Shown: positions 12,101-22,404 of the stretch, in pieces
How the letters are laid out: the number at the start of each line of letters is the position of its first letter
How positions within the stretch are numbered: the stretch's first letter is position 1
NCBI GenBank assembly: GCA_017506865.1
Contig: JAFCMP010000511.1
Span: forward strand, 124,001-188,000
Source: Tribonema minus
Lineage: Eukaryota > Sar > Xanthophyceae > Tribonematales > Tribonemataceae
DNA: 64,000 nucleotides
Reading direction: 5' to 3'
Position numbers and translations under genes: made by a program
The notes under the pieces: generated by a model
What the model was told of the DNA's origin: nothing
Databases searched by the model: none
Seen by the model: the letters and a program-made list of their open reading frames with translations, nothing else

Positions 12101-14261
12101 CCGCCGCTGCCGCAGCAGCCGTCTCCACCTCCGAGACCGCGCTGCGCAGCGCCAGCGCCGTCTGCGCGGCGCGGCGGCGCGCGAGCGCCGCGAGCAGCGC
12201 GGCGTTGGCGCGCACGACGGTGACGTAGGCGACGTCGCCGAAGCGCGCAAAGAAGCGCTGCCACGCGGCGGGGTCGTCGTCGCCGGCGCCGGGGTCGTTG
12301 ACGACGACGGCATCTGAGCAGGGGGGGTTTGGGCGTTGAAGTTGCAGCGCTTGAGAAGAGCATTGAGCCTGCCGCCCCTACCGGGTGTACTATATGAGTT
12401 TATGTGTGTACATTTGTCATGAGCGGCGCCCTAGGGATGGCAGATGCTGACACGCACGAGACCGCCAGAGAGCGCATGTGAAGGTGAGCGCTGGTGCATG
12501 GTAGGGTTATCGTCACCGACGCGGCAGCCAGGCTGAGGTCACAGCAGTGCTCCGGTGCCGTGCCAGTGCCCCCCCCTCCCCCCCGCGCCCTGCAGGCTGC
12601 ATGCCGTCAACAACAACTCCCTATCCCAACGGCCCCGGGGGCCTGGCGACCACGGTCCGCACATCTGAGTACTGTTTGGCAATCTTAACGACGCGAAGCC
12701 TGCCGCCTGCACGTGATGGCTACCACATACAGCGCACCGCCCTTCTGCAACCCTTCCCGCTCCTCTCTCCTCGCAATGCCCGCCACGCCAGCTTTCGGTC
12801 TCGACCCCTCACCGCCTCCGACTCCGACCCTGACTCTAACTCCGACTCACAGTCCTGCTGACTCCGACCCCAACTTTGACCCCGACTCACAGTCCTGCGC
12901 CGTCTGCACGCTCTCGTCGAGCTCGCGCCCCTCCCTCTCCAGCAGCCCCCCCAGCAGCAGGCAGTAGGCAAATAGACACGCAACGCCGACCAGATCCACA
13001 GCGCTCATCCGCGCGGACACGGCGCAGCCCGCCGTGAAGCGCGCCGCGCACGCCTCCGCGCCGTGCGGGCAGTCGCGCGTTGCGGTTACGGCGCGGTAGG
13101 CAGTGCACAGCGCGCTGCCGGGGAGCAGGCCGTCCGGCGCGTTGGCAGCGCTGGTGGCATGGCTGTTGTAGTCCGTCGCAAAGTAGCGCATGGTGTACAG
13201 GGAGATGGCGCCGTAGAGGAAGAACGCGCCGGAGAGCCTACGGCAGCAGGTGGTGGGGTTGGTAGGTTGTGTGGCATGGATGAGACGCGTGGAGAGCCAG
13301 TGCGGTTGGTGATCGCAGCGGGGGTTTGGTTGGCGTGCGATGCTGCTGACTTGAGGGATTGATTTGTGTGGATGGCATCAACCCCATGCAGAAAGGATGC
13401 TCCTCAGTACAGCGCTGTTATCCATGTCCTGACATGCAGAGCAGTGCCTAATGAAATGGGCTTTGTACAGAGCAAAGGGGTCTGCAGTGCCGTCGTGGCA
13501 CTGCACACACTCGCTTAACGCAAGATTGCGGCCAGCCATGCCCTCAGTTGCCGTCAAGTACCAGTGATTGTGCGGAAGCGGAAACAGGCCTCTCACGTTC
13601 GCCGCACGCCAAGACAGGCAGCCCAGCACTTGCAACAATCGGAATAAGGCGCGCCTGCCACTATGCTGGCACCAGAAGCATGTGCACTACAGCATGTGCG
13701 AGAACCTGCACATTTTTGGATGCATGTAGGTTGTCACCGCGCTGATCCAGGGAACGAGGGGATGCTTGGGTGCTGGCAGCACTTGTGTGCTCACCATAGC
13801 AATTGCTTGAAGTAGAGGCCTATGCCAACACCGAATGGTCCCAGGTCGTCCGCCCCACAAATCAGGGCCGGGTAGGGCTCCGCAGTCGGCTCCAGATGGT
13901 GAGCTTTCCTGCCACAATCGCAGCCGATGAGACGGCATCTTGGTTCATGTCAGCAAGATGACGTGATATCGATTTCGGCTTATCTGATCTGTGGCATACG
14001 TGTGACACACTCAGTGATGGCACCAAAGTACCAGGTCGCTGAGGCGATTTTCATTGCAACAAGCCGTCAGGAGTTCTCTGAGGTCTTGCTCGCAAGCATG
14101 ACAGGTGCAGTACAGCAGTAGTTAAAAGATCGTATTCAGTACCTCCACTTCTCTCGGCGAGCAGCTCCAGCTTCTCTGAGCCTCTGCTCTGCGGCACGGT
14201 CCCTGGCTCTGCGTGGCGTCAAGCGCTTGAAGAACTCATTGGCTTTCTGCCAGGACACCAT
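3179..14261 (-). CDS. OSCA/TMEM63 (CSC1-like, DUF221) mechanosensitive cation channel
   Basis: Thirteen phase-compatible exons: 14261..14143, 13908..13795, 13237..12891, 12313..11907, 11670..11508, 11150..10875, 9229..9000, 8266..7998, 7008..6890, 6177..6084, 5433..5235, 4010..3897 and 3301..3179, giving about 857 residues. Family marks in order are a Gly-rich first helix (13795-13908), the cytosolic VVVNDPG-type loop start (12313), an FNTE motif after a long helix (11150), a PEPGEIVW motif matching the conserved APEP-x-x-x-W of OSCA before the pore helices, then hydrophobic exons with the LINAALP and FIDRYK stretches and a WPFDNA motif. OSCA/TMEM63 proteins are tension- or osmosensing Ca2+-permeable channels of plasma or internal membranes. 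The cytosolic loop carries an Ala/Gly-rich, acidic insert. A further 5' exon ending at 14488 is in phase with the acceptor at 14247, so the N-terminus is uncertain. Most introns contain degraded copies of adjacent exon ends. Confidence 0.88.
4958..5316. repeat. Duplicated exon end with donor site (period about 271 bp)
   Basis: The end of exon 5433..5235, encoding the DYEPVGADQRIA stretch and its GTGCGC donor, is repeated at about 4958-5045 in the following intron. The copy lacks the upstream transmembrane part of the exon. Confidence 0.85.
5549..5572. repeat. Interstitial CCCTAA telomere-type repeat
   Basis: Three and a half perfect CCCTAA units lie inside the intron 5434-6083 of the channel gene, in the orientation that reads TTAGGG in the transcript. 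Confidence 0.9.
7813..8078. repeat. Duplicated exon end with donor site (period 183 bp)
   Basis: The 3' end of exon 8266..7998, with its donor, is repeated at 7813-7890 with about ten substitutions over 80 bp. The copy sits in the downstream intron of the channel gene. Confidence 0.85.
8881..9085. repeat. 113-bp-period tandem duplication of an exon 3' end
   Basis: Positions 8881-8964 repeat 8994-9077 with a single visible mismatch. The unit contains the last 28 or so codons of exon 9229..9000, its GTGCGT donor and about 30 bp of intron. It is the youngest-looking example of the splice-junction duplications in this window. Confidence 0.9.
9229..10150. repeat. Three to four direct intronic repeats of about 310-340 bp, each with an exon start
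   Basis: The 5' end of exon 9229..9000, its acceptor and about 250 bp of upstream intron recur at about 9482-9830 and 9823-10090, with a weaker trace to about 10150. The copies keep a CAG acceptor-like triplet and the ASGLAIVVTLINA reading, then decay. All copies lie in the same orientation within the intron 9230-10874. Confidence 0.8.
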
Positions 14262-14938
14262 CGGTGATCTGTTCTGTTGAGATCTTTCATGTTTTTAAAG
14301 ATTTGCAACATCAACTTGATGTTGAAGTGTTCGAGAGAGAAGGAGCATACAGAGCACACAGCACAAGCGTCAGGGAGCAAGACTGAGCACAGCAGGCAGC
14401 TGCGCCACAGCGCAGTCCACACAGGTAAGAATCACTGGAAAGTGAACACGACTCGCAGTGCAAGCAGCATTGCCAGGAGCAGAGTACCTCAGCAACAGCA
14501 TTAGCAGCAGCGTCATTGGCGTTATTCAAGGCCTTGGTTGCGCGTGCAAAGGAGGCCAGTTGTGAGCCATCGCCTTGCGAATGCGATGCCTCTTTCCTCA
14601 CCTCCTGTGTGAACGTTGATTGACGTGTTGACAGACCAACGTAAGTCACGCGGCCGTAGTCTCTTTCTGAGCCTGCTCTTCACGCGCGCGATTCAGACTT
14701 TGGCGGCACTGCAACCATCGCTGTTGTCGATGCATTACCTGTGACTGAGCATGTGCATCATGACGACCAGAACAGCCTTTTTTAACAGGTGGAAATGGAA
14801 ACAGTCAGCAATTCAAGTGCGTGCTGGCCACAGGGGCCCTTAATGATCCCTCTTCATGTTTAAGGTTCAGAGTCATGTTGTGGTCATCATTACAAAAAAC
14901 CAGTTGCCAACACCGGTTCTTGGTCTTGCAGGACGAGC

Positions 14939-16018
14939 ATGGACACATCTTTCGACGCTTTCCACCTAGCGACCGCCTTTCTTCACCTGAGGGATGCCGT
15001 CACCCGTAGTCGCCTGAGCCGCTCCCACAACGCAGCTGTGCGAGGCGCGCTGGGCATCGCAGCGGACGACGGAATCCACTTCACCGCCAACTCTCAGCGT
15101 CGCCCTCCATTCGGCCAGGCAGTGGCGACCACTACGTCGTCTTGTGGCGGGACGCGGTGCTAGTGCACAAGCTGTGCTCGGTTGCCAGAGCCGGCGGCCA
15201 GAACCCGGACCGATCTTGGTTCTTGCGCATTGCCGACGTCGCCCAGCAAGGCCAGTATGCCTCGGCGTCGCCCCATCTCCCCATTTGCATCGAACTGGAC
15301 TGGTCTGCTGACGCGGAGGAGGCTTTCTCAGCTCTCGCGCCGTCCCTGTCGGATCTGGTCATCAATCTGCGCGAGGACTTTGAGTCGTCGGCGGCCTTGC
15401 GCGCTCGGCGCATCCGCTTTCACGCGGAGGCTCCCGGCCTCCGCTTTGTTCTTCCCCTCGACATCGCATGCCGCGAGGTGATGGTCAGTAACGCGAAGTT
15501 GGCGCACCCCCCCGACCGGACGAGCATACCACATCTCCCACCAGCGACCGGCAACGCGGCTGGCCCAGGGGTCCAGAGCATCAACGCAGCTGCCAACGGC
15601 GGCATTCAATCAGCTCTCGGCGTTGGCAGTCGCATGGTGCGGGTCGGGTCGTGGGATTTGGTGTGCGACTTGCGCCACCTACCTGCTGTGCTGAGGCAGC
15701 TGCAGGACAGGAATGGCCCTGACCAGCTGTTCACTTCACCGACGTCTCGCGTGTCGTCAACCTCGACTGGGCAGCTGTGCTGCATGAAATGGAGCAGCTG
15801 GCGCCGCCGCCACTGGAGTCGCCGACACGCATAAAACTGTGGTGTGTCTCCCACCCGCTGCTCCTTCACCAGTGGCGGCGGCGTTGGACAGGGGGTACCG
15901 GCAGGTGCTCAAGCCGGGAAAGGTACTTTATGCCAAGCGGTTGTCAGAGTTAACACTGGTCGGAATCCGTATCACCGATCAATCGATTAACATGGCCGTG
16001 CTCAGGCGCTGTCAGTGA
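14939..16018 (+). pseudogene. Coding relic of unknown family broken by three frameshifts
   Basis: Reading starts at an ATG at 14939 and runs to about 15090. It continues in a second frame to about 15735 (open 15142-15834), in a third frame from 15735 to about 15870 (FTDVSRVV onward), and returns to the first frame from 15872 to a stop at 16016-16018. Each segment has convincing amino-acid composition and no room for an intron at the joins. All three shifts go the same way, as if one base were lost each time. The joined product would be about 350 residues with no motif I recognise. It may be a decayed gene or element ORF, or an intact gene damaged by assembly indels. Confidence 0.55.
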
Positions 16019-17389
16019 TAGTGAAGCCTTGCCCCCTCCTGTGCCCTACCAAGCACGACGCTTCACAAAAGAGAGCTTTTGATTTTGCACTAGGACCGAG
16101 GCCTTCAGACATAGTGCTTACTTGTTTGAGTCTCCCCATTGCGCACTTGGCTGCATGTTCTGAGGAAGTGACTCACGGCATTGCATTCAAGGTCAGGTCT
16201 CCAGGCAGTGAAGCTCCGGTGCAGAGCTTTCAGCCAGCGAAGCGAGCATGGTTTCAACTACACTGCAGTTCATTCATATATGCAACATTGTTTGGTCGAT
16301 CGGGCCTTCTGCTCCTCTGCCTCTCACGCGTTGTCAGATTTTGCGCCGCGCTAGCTGTATGTCACCTGCCGCTGGCATGTACGTCATTCATGGCATGCTG
16401 GATCCGTCATCTTTTGAACCAACGCTGTCTTCGCGTGCATTTCAGTGTGAGCAGCAGCAAGTTGTGCTGGCACAAGCAGCGGCCGCCATCACTTGCAGAC
16501 ACTTTCTGCAATGTTGTCACCACACACCGCGCCACAATTGCAGTGCTGCTTCTGATGCTTCCGTACATGCACTCATGTGCAACTTGCGGTAGCTTGCGCA
16601 ATGTCAAGGTGTGCTTGCCCTGTCAGCGCACGGATTGCTGATTGGTGTCAACGGACCAAAGTCGGGGCCTGCCTCAGAGGGAAGTCGGTCAGGCCCGCCA
16701 ACAACAAATCTGCTCTGCGTGTGTGCTCAGCTTATACTGGTGACTCTCCCGTAGTGTTCATACTCATGTTGTAAGTGTTCTTGTACAAGGTCGTGGGGTC
16801 CAGCGCAGTTCATCATCGGCAGACATGTGTGAGAGTGCAAGAGGGCACAAGGCTGCTCATATGGTCAAGATGTTTTCCGATGAGCTTTTTTCGTTCTATG
16901 GTTACTTGCCTGTTATTTGTAAGATGAAGGACTACTTGCCAGGCAGGCCTGACCGAAGGCCAGTCAACACCAAGTACCACTTCAGGCCCTGTTGGGGTGC
17001 GCTCATATGAATCCTATGAGCACAACATGGGAGTGAATCAGCCAAGTGGACAGGCAGCATGAGAAGTGGCTCAAAACAGCACATCAGCTCCAGAGCTCTC
17101 ACAGCACCAGCACGGTCTCAAAGGTATTTCAAATTTCGTCCAGTAGTGGCACTTTAGCACTTCAGTTTATTCTTGCTGTGACCGATGGGGGTTATTGCTT
17201 GCTTCGGACCTTGATGCGGAAAGTCGCCTTGCGCATCTGCAGCAGCCGCAACTGGGAAGCGAAGTCATAGCCAAGGAGGCCCGCTCCCATTATCGCGTCC
17301 AAATTCCTCTCGTGTGCCTGGGTTGAATTCAACTTCTTTGCGCGCTTGAAGTTTTCGATTTTTTGGCCACTTTCTGCTGCAGATGCATC
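16019..17389. other. No supported gene
   Basis: Open frames here (the longest is about 208 codons at 16015-16641, plus strand) have Cys/Leu-rich, non-coding-like composition. They show no splice sites that join to neighbouring exons. Confidence 0.4.
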
Positions 17390-18919
17390 ATGGCGGCAGC
17401 CGTGCAGAGCCCAGTGCAGTTCCAAACATCACCTGATAGCACGTCACGTTTCAGTGATCGCACAAGATCAGACATTCACCAGCAGGCAGCAGCGTCTGCC
17501 AATGGCAACGGTGCACTCGCGTTGCCACAAGCAGAGCCCGGTGCGCAGTCTGTAAGTGATAGCGCTGTGCATGTTGGTGCCCACGATGCGAAATCTGCGG
17601 GCATTGTCCTTATGGATGCCATGCGGTCGTTGGCTCAAAGTGCACCAGCTCCATCACTAGATGTGCCGGCGACGAATGGTGCAACAGCACCTGACTCCTC
17701 CTTCTTCAAGCATTCACGGGATGCAACGCAGAGGAACAAAGCAGCTGCTGGTCCCATATCCCCACCAAGCGCCCGCAGTAGCCAAACAGAGTATCATTGG
17801 CAGCATGTAGCGACGCAGGCGGCCGATGCGCTCTGGCTGGCCGGCGTCGATTCGTGGTCCACAGACGCAGCAGACTCCTGCGCCTCGGCGGTCAGCAGGG
17901 TCGCGCTGCTGTGGCGCAGCGTCGAGGACGCCCTGCCGCACCACCAGCTCACAGACTGGGCACGGGACGCAGCGCTGCTCAACCTCGTCGGCATGCGCGG
18001 CGGCGTGCTGGACGCGCTGGCCGCTGCCGCGCGCGCCGCCGACGCCGCGCACGCCTCCGCGCTGCAACACGAGGCTCAGCGCAGGCGGAAGGCGGAGAAG
18101 CGCGCGGCTGCCGCACGGGCCGGCGGCGGCGGCGGCGACGGCGGCGGCGGCGGCGGGGGCGGCGCGGACAGCGTCATCGAGCTGCAGGCGCGGCTGAGCG
18201 TTGCGGAGGCAGATGCGCGGTGCCTGCGCAAGCGCAACGCGGAACTGGCGGAGGAGCTGCGGCGCGCGCACGCGGCACTGGACCGCGTCGCGCATGTCGA
18301 GGCGCGCGCAGCGGCAGCGGCGGCAGCCAGCCACTCGCAGCCGCAGCGCTGCTGCTGCCGGTGCGGCGGCGGCGTCGCTGGAGACTCTGTTAGCGCAGCA
18401 GGAGCGGAGGCGGTGCGGGGTGCAGGGGAGCGGAGCGCCAATGACAGAGGAGAAGCGAAGGAGACATCGCTGGAGCACGATCTGAAACGCGTCAGATCTC
18501 GCAAACAAAAAGCGCAGGAATCTCCGGATCTCGGCCCGCCTCACGAGAGTCGTCATCAGGCAGCAGCAGCCAACGGTACTGTGCCAGCTGCGTCGCTGTA
18601 CAGCACCAATGAGGAGCCACACAGATGCAGCGTGGCGAGCGAGACCGCTGAGCGGCGGCAGGTGGAGATGCTGCGGCAGCAGCTCGAGGGCGCGCGTGCC
18701 GAGGCGCGCGCAGCTGCTGCGGCCAGAGCGGCTGCGGACGCGCGCGCGACGCGTGCGGCGGCGCGAACTGCTCAGCAGCTGGCGCAATCGAAGGGCGCGG
18801 CACCGGCGGGCGGTAGTGCGGCGATGTTCACGCTGACGCAGCTCGTGCTCGCGTGCCTGGTTTGCTGGCTAGCAGCATCCCTCGGCCCGTGGGCCGCTGC
18901 AGTTGTACATCGACGATGA
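17390..18919 (+). CDS. Tail-anchored coiled-coil protein, golgin-like organisation
   Basis: A single exon of 509 residues starts at the ATG at 17390, the first in-frame ATG of the long frame. The first 130 residues are Ser/Ala/Gln-rich and probably disordered. An Ala-rich helical region follows, with Gly-rich interruptions near residues 245-262 and heptad-like Leu/Ala/Arg/Glu stretches at roughly 265-320 and 420-470. A hydrophobic segment at about 481-506, Leu/Ala/Trp-rich, is followed only by His-Arg-Arg. One C-terminal membrane helix with a basic tail after coiled coils is the layout of tail-anchored golgins and other ER/Golgi tethers. I infer membrane anchoring with a cytosolic coiled coil; I see no sequence signature that fixes the family. 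A decayed copy of the last 90 bp lies downstream at about 19231-19310. Confidence 0.8.
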   Translation: MAAAVQSPVQFQTSPDSTSRFSDRTRSDIHQQAAASANGNGALALPQAEPGAQSVSDSAVHVGAHDAKSAGIVLMDAMRSLAQSAPAPSLDVPATNGATAPDSSFFKHSRDATQRNKAAAGPISPPSARSSQTEYHWQHVATQAADALWLAGVDSWSTDAADSCASAVSRVALLWRSVEDALPHHQLTDWARDAALLNLVGMRGGVLDALAAAARAADAAHASALQHEAQRRRKAEKRAAAARAGGGGGDGGGGGGGGADSVIELQARLSVAEADARCLRKRNAELAEELRRAHAALDRVAHVEARAAAAAAASHSQPQRCCCRCGGGVAGDSVSAAGAEAVRGAGERSANDRGEAKETSLEHDLKRVRSRKQKAQESPDLGPPHESRHQAAAANGTVPAASLYSTNEEPHRCSVASETAERRQVEMLRQQLEGARAEARAAAAARAAADARATRAAARTAQQLAQSKGAAPAGGSAAMFTLTQLVLACLVCWLAASLGPWAAAVVHRR

Positions 18920-19230
18920 CATTGTGTGCGTTTCCAGCATAGCTGCCAGTCTGTCTTTGTGGTGCGTTGTGGTGTGTTTCAATTGTTGGGTGTGGGTTCG
19001 TGAGTGTATGGTCTGACCGTAATGCTACGATTTGAGACAAAACCTTCACAATCTCCCTCTATCCTGCTGGTTTGCTGGCATGTTGAGCTTCAAGGCGCAA
19101 GTTGCTGCTGCAGGCAAGAAAGGCCGCAGCTACACGCGCAGCACAAGTTGCGGCGCGGTTGCCTCACCAGCGGCTTGGGGGTGCAGGCGAGGGCCACTGC
19201 ACAAACGAGCTAAAATCGGTTGATTGTGCA

Positions 19231-19310
19231 GCGATGGTCATGCTGATGCAGCCCTTGATTGCGTGCCTGGCTGCCTGGCAGCATTCCTTGGCTGTGGGCT
19301 GCTGCACTTG
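19231..19310 (+). repeat. Decayed copy of the 3' end of the upstream gene
   Basis: This stretch resembles 18823-18907 (GCGATGTTCACGCTGACGCA in the gene, GCGATGGTCATGCTGATGCA here) and follows the transmembrane coding segment with gaps and substitutions. It is a direct repeat about 400 bp past the original, in the 3' flank. Confidence 0.7.
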
Positions 19311-19680
19311 TTCGTTGGCTTGGACATGGTGTTGGCAGTCGTTTTGTGTTTTGCATTTGCCTTGGTGTCTGCATAGTGTGAGGCCATTGTGCGTGCGGCC
19401 CAGCTCCAGTATTGCTACAGCACCTATGATGCAATTCTTCTCGGCACACGTGGCCCTGCTTTTTGCCTACTTTATACTACGTAGTTATTCGGAGGACGTT
19501 CTTCAAGTGGTTGTTGAACTTTGATGTTCAAGTTCCTCATGTTTGACCACCAGTTGCAGGCAGCGGTATCTGCGCAGTGAACTTCGCCCTCCTCGATGCG
19601 TTCAACAAGCTGTGACCAGCACGCCTGCCACAGAGTTGCAGCAGCAGCTTTAGTGCCTCACAGGGGAAAATCGCTGTCGA

Positions 19681-20763
19681 ATGCCTCACCGGCAGCAACC
19701 GCTCACAGCGCATCCCATCACGATACTCTTTCAAGCCCCCACGAGACTGAAGGGGGAAGAGTTAGCGGTGACTGACGAGAAGACAAGCGATGGCCAGTTT
19801 GTGCGCTGCCTCCGCTTTTTGCGCGGCGGAGAGAGCGCGTACATCCAGAGCAGCGTCCCCGTGCGTACACCAGGCCAGCCCTCACAGCATGCCCTAGTGC
19901 TGCCGTACCACCGCGCGATGCTCGCGTGCTCAGCGCTGCTGCCCCCAGACCTGCTGAAGCGGAACCAGCAGCGCACTTCGCGCAGGCACGGGCAACGCCG
20001 CAAGCAGCAGCAGCAGCAGCCACCACCGCCGCGCCGTGTGCTCGTTATAGGCCTCGGTGCGGGGGCGCTGGCCAGCGCTCTTGACCAGGAGCTCGACGGT
20101 GGCGTGCTGATCGATGCCGTCGACATTGACGCAGGCGTTGTCTTTCTGGCGACGCGCTACTTTGGGTTCAGCCCCTCGCCACGCGTGAGGGTGGCCGTCG
20201 CCGACGGCATGGACTGGCTGCGCACACATGCTGGCGCGTACGACGCCGTATTCGTTGATGTCGACGAGAAGGCGCCCGCTGCTACTACAGTAACTACACA
20301 GTGCCGCAGGTCACGGCGCTGTGGCCACGACGATGGCGGCGCAGGCGCCAGCGGCAGCAGCAGCGGCAGCAGCACTTCTGGCGTTGCCGTGGGACAGCTC
20401 GCCGCTCCACCGGCATGTTTTCTCAGTGATGATGGCCTCGGCGCGCTTGCACGTGCCTGCGCATCGGCCGACGCCATGTGCGTCATCAACGTACTGCCGG
20501 GGCAGTCCATGAGTGAAAACGCCGCGACGGAGTGCATTAACGGTCTGTTGAGCCGCCGCGCAGATCACTTCGGCTCGTGTGCGGTCGCCACGTTTGCAGT
20601 TGCAGCGGGTCCAATAGAGAACAGGCTCCTGCTGCTGTGGCCAGGACAGCGACGGAGGCTTGCGCGGGGCGCGGCGATGGTGGCGCGCATACGGCAGGTG
20701 TTCTCGCACCGTGCTGATGTACAGAGCTTGACAGCGATTGCAGTGGTCGCTGGTGAGAGCTGA
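19681..20763 (+). CDS. METTL13/EEF1AKNMT-type SAM-dependent methyltransferase
   Basis: One exon of 360 residues from ATG 19681 to TGA at 20761-20763. Residues 40-60 contain VRCLRFL followed by YIQSS, the R-x-L-x-F plus QSE-like pattern that precedes the Rossmann fold in METTL13 C-terminal domains and spermidine-synthase-like enzymes. Motif I VLVIGLGAG is at about residue 120. The acidic loop DAVDID near 147 is followed by ATRYFGF, then an ADGMDWL motif, and YDAVFVDVD near 190. METTL13 methylates eEF1A at its N-terminus and at a lysine; this protein corresponds to one domain only. A His/Gly/Ser-rich insert sits at about 205-235. A polyQ-polyP run at about 110 precedes motif I. Whether the substrate is eEF1A cannot be read from the sequence, and a spermidine-synthase-like function is the alternative. 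Confidence 0.8.
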   Translation: MPHRQQPLTAHPITILFQAPTRLKGEELAVTDEKTSDGQFVRCLRFLRGGESAYIQSSVPVRTPGQPSQHALVLPYHRAMLACSALLPPDLLKRNQQRTSRRHGQRRKQQQQQPPPPRRVLVIGLGAGALASALDQELDGGVLIDAVDIDAGVVFLATRYFGFSPSPRVRVAVADGMDWLRTHAGAYDAVFVDVDEKAPAATTVTTQCRRSRRCGHDDGGAGASGSSSGSSTSGVAVGQLAAPPACFLSDDGLGALARACASADAMCVINVLPGQSMSENAATECINGLLSRRADHFGSCAVATFAVAAGPIENRLLLLWPGQRRRLARGAAMVARIRQVFSHRADVQSLTAIAVVAGES

Positions 20764-21292
20764 AGACTAGCAGGCGGCATGCACTGCGCACACCTGTCTT
20801 GAGTCTGTCAACACAGAGGCAATCAAGTCACTAATGGCATGCAAGATGACACATTGTGCCAGAAGTCTGCTGCAAAACCTGCTCAGCTAAATGATACATA
20901 CATTTACTGTCCAATGCCTCCGATGAAGCTGTATGTTTGTATGTATACGTAAACACTCATGCAGTCTGTGACTACTTCATGTATCTGCATGTAATGCATG
21001 TACCTGCTGGCAGTGACTGCATGGTTATGCTGCAGTGGCATTAGCTTCCCACCTTGAGGAAAAAGTGAAGATATCGACGCTTGCAAGCTTGCACAATGGG
21101 GCTGGCGCGCCGCATGCTTGTGCATGCTGCACTGACGCCGCATCGGCCATATTGCACACCGCCCCGCCCGCCCGCTAAGAGCATCATACTGCAAAACCTC
21201 GAACACGAATAATCCCACAGTTATGCCACTGCCGCAGCGAGACCTCTGTGCTCGTTGAAGCATACAACACTATCGAACTACACCTGAGTAGT
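20764..21292. other. Intergenic region, nothing recognised
   Basis: Only short frames with poor coding character. It separates two co-directional genes. Confidence 0.5.
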
Positions 21293-22404
21293 ATGGACGC
21301 GCTGCTTGCTAACATGGCTGCAGGGGCGGTCGTATTTGGGTCTTCGGCCTGGCCGCAGCAGCTGCCCACGGGCCGGCGATCGCCGCCCCCGTTCAAGGTG
21401 CGCTCGCGTGTGTTGACGATGATTGCACGCGCCTTTGCATCCCTTGGCGGCGCGCAGCGGGGTGCTTCACAGTTGTTATAGGTCAGTACGTCTCACAGGG
21501 AGGACGCGCATTGTGCATGAGGCTTGGTTCTCAAAAAGGAGGATCAGGCAGATTGGCGGCGGGCAGGAAATTTCATCTTTTGGCCGGCTGTGCTCCTCAG
21601 TAGCACAGCAGCGATGCTGTCGATGATTCTCGTAGTGGTGCCTTGTATTGGCCGGTCCCTTTGGTGGCATTTTGAAAGCGAAGCTGTTCAGAAGCAATAG
21701 CATAATCATGCCCTCTGCAGGTTGACTTATAGTTTGAACAGTGTGTGCCTTCGCAGGCGAAGACGAGGAGCGTCCCAGTGCGGGTGCCCTGCATGCACAT
21801 CAGCAAATATACTGGCCTGAGCCAAGCCCCGACCACTAGTAAAATCAGTGATAGATTCATCGCATGTGAGCGCGGTGCGTCCGGTTCGCCATCATGACAT
21901 CTCCCAGAAGGTGCCATCCTCAGTGGTTGTCGACACAAATGGTGGTCGTTACACAGCGCCCCACTCCTATTGCAGCACTTTTACGCGCCTGGGCGCTCAC
22001 ATCGGGCTCATGCGATCTGTTGCTGATCTCGCGCTGCGCTGACGTCCCCTCGCGCACAGGACGTCAGCATGACGCACCTCGAGTGCATCAGCGGCATTAC
22101 GACCAAAGGCATCGCGAGCGCGAGCGGCGGTGCAACAGACGAAGGCGCCATCGCGCGCGAACAACACGCCCACACCAGCAGCAGCGACCAGTTCTGGCCT
22201 ACAAAGCAGGACAGCCAAGCAGGCGCTGCTGCAGCCGCCAAAACCCTCCCGCCAGCATCCGTTGAGTGCCAGCAGCCTGAGCAGAAGGCGTGGTACCGGC
22301 GTCGGCCTTCGTGGGTGCGGAAGCTTGCAAAGACAGACACAGTTGAACACGAGGACGCGGGGCTGCAGCTGGCGCCCACGCCCACCAGCGTCGCTTCAAG
22401 CTGA
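21293..22404 (+). CDS. Small two-exon protein, unknown family
   Basis: Exon 1 is 21293..21397 (35 codons) with donor GTGCGC; exon 2 is 22060..22404 after acceptor CACAG. Both joins are phase 0, giving 149 residues. The N-terminus has a short hydrophobic Ala/Val/Phe segment (residues 8-18). The part spanning the junction, SPPPFK-DVSMTHLECISGITTKG, looks like a conserved core. The middle is Ala/Ser/Gln-rich and probably disordered, and the C-terminus carries a basic WYRRRPSW stretch. No known domain is recognised. The short hydrophobic N-terminus would allow organelle import or one membrane span, but this is inference. A shorter alternative would start at the ATG at 22069 inside exon 2. Confidence 0.6.

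Noticed and set aside
13378-13638. Minus-strand open frame with CVQC and CSAC pairs inside a channel intron
   Set aside because: It cannot be inserted between exons 13908..13795 and 13237..12891 with matching phases, and those exons join directly. No start or domain supports a separate gene.
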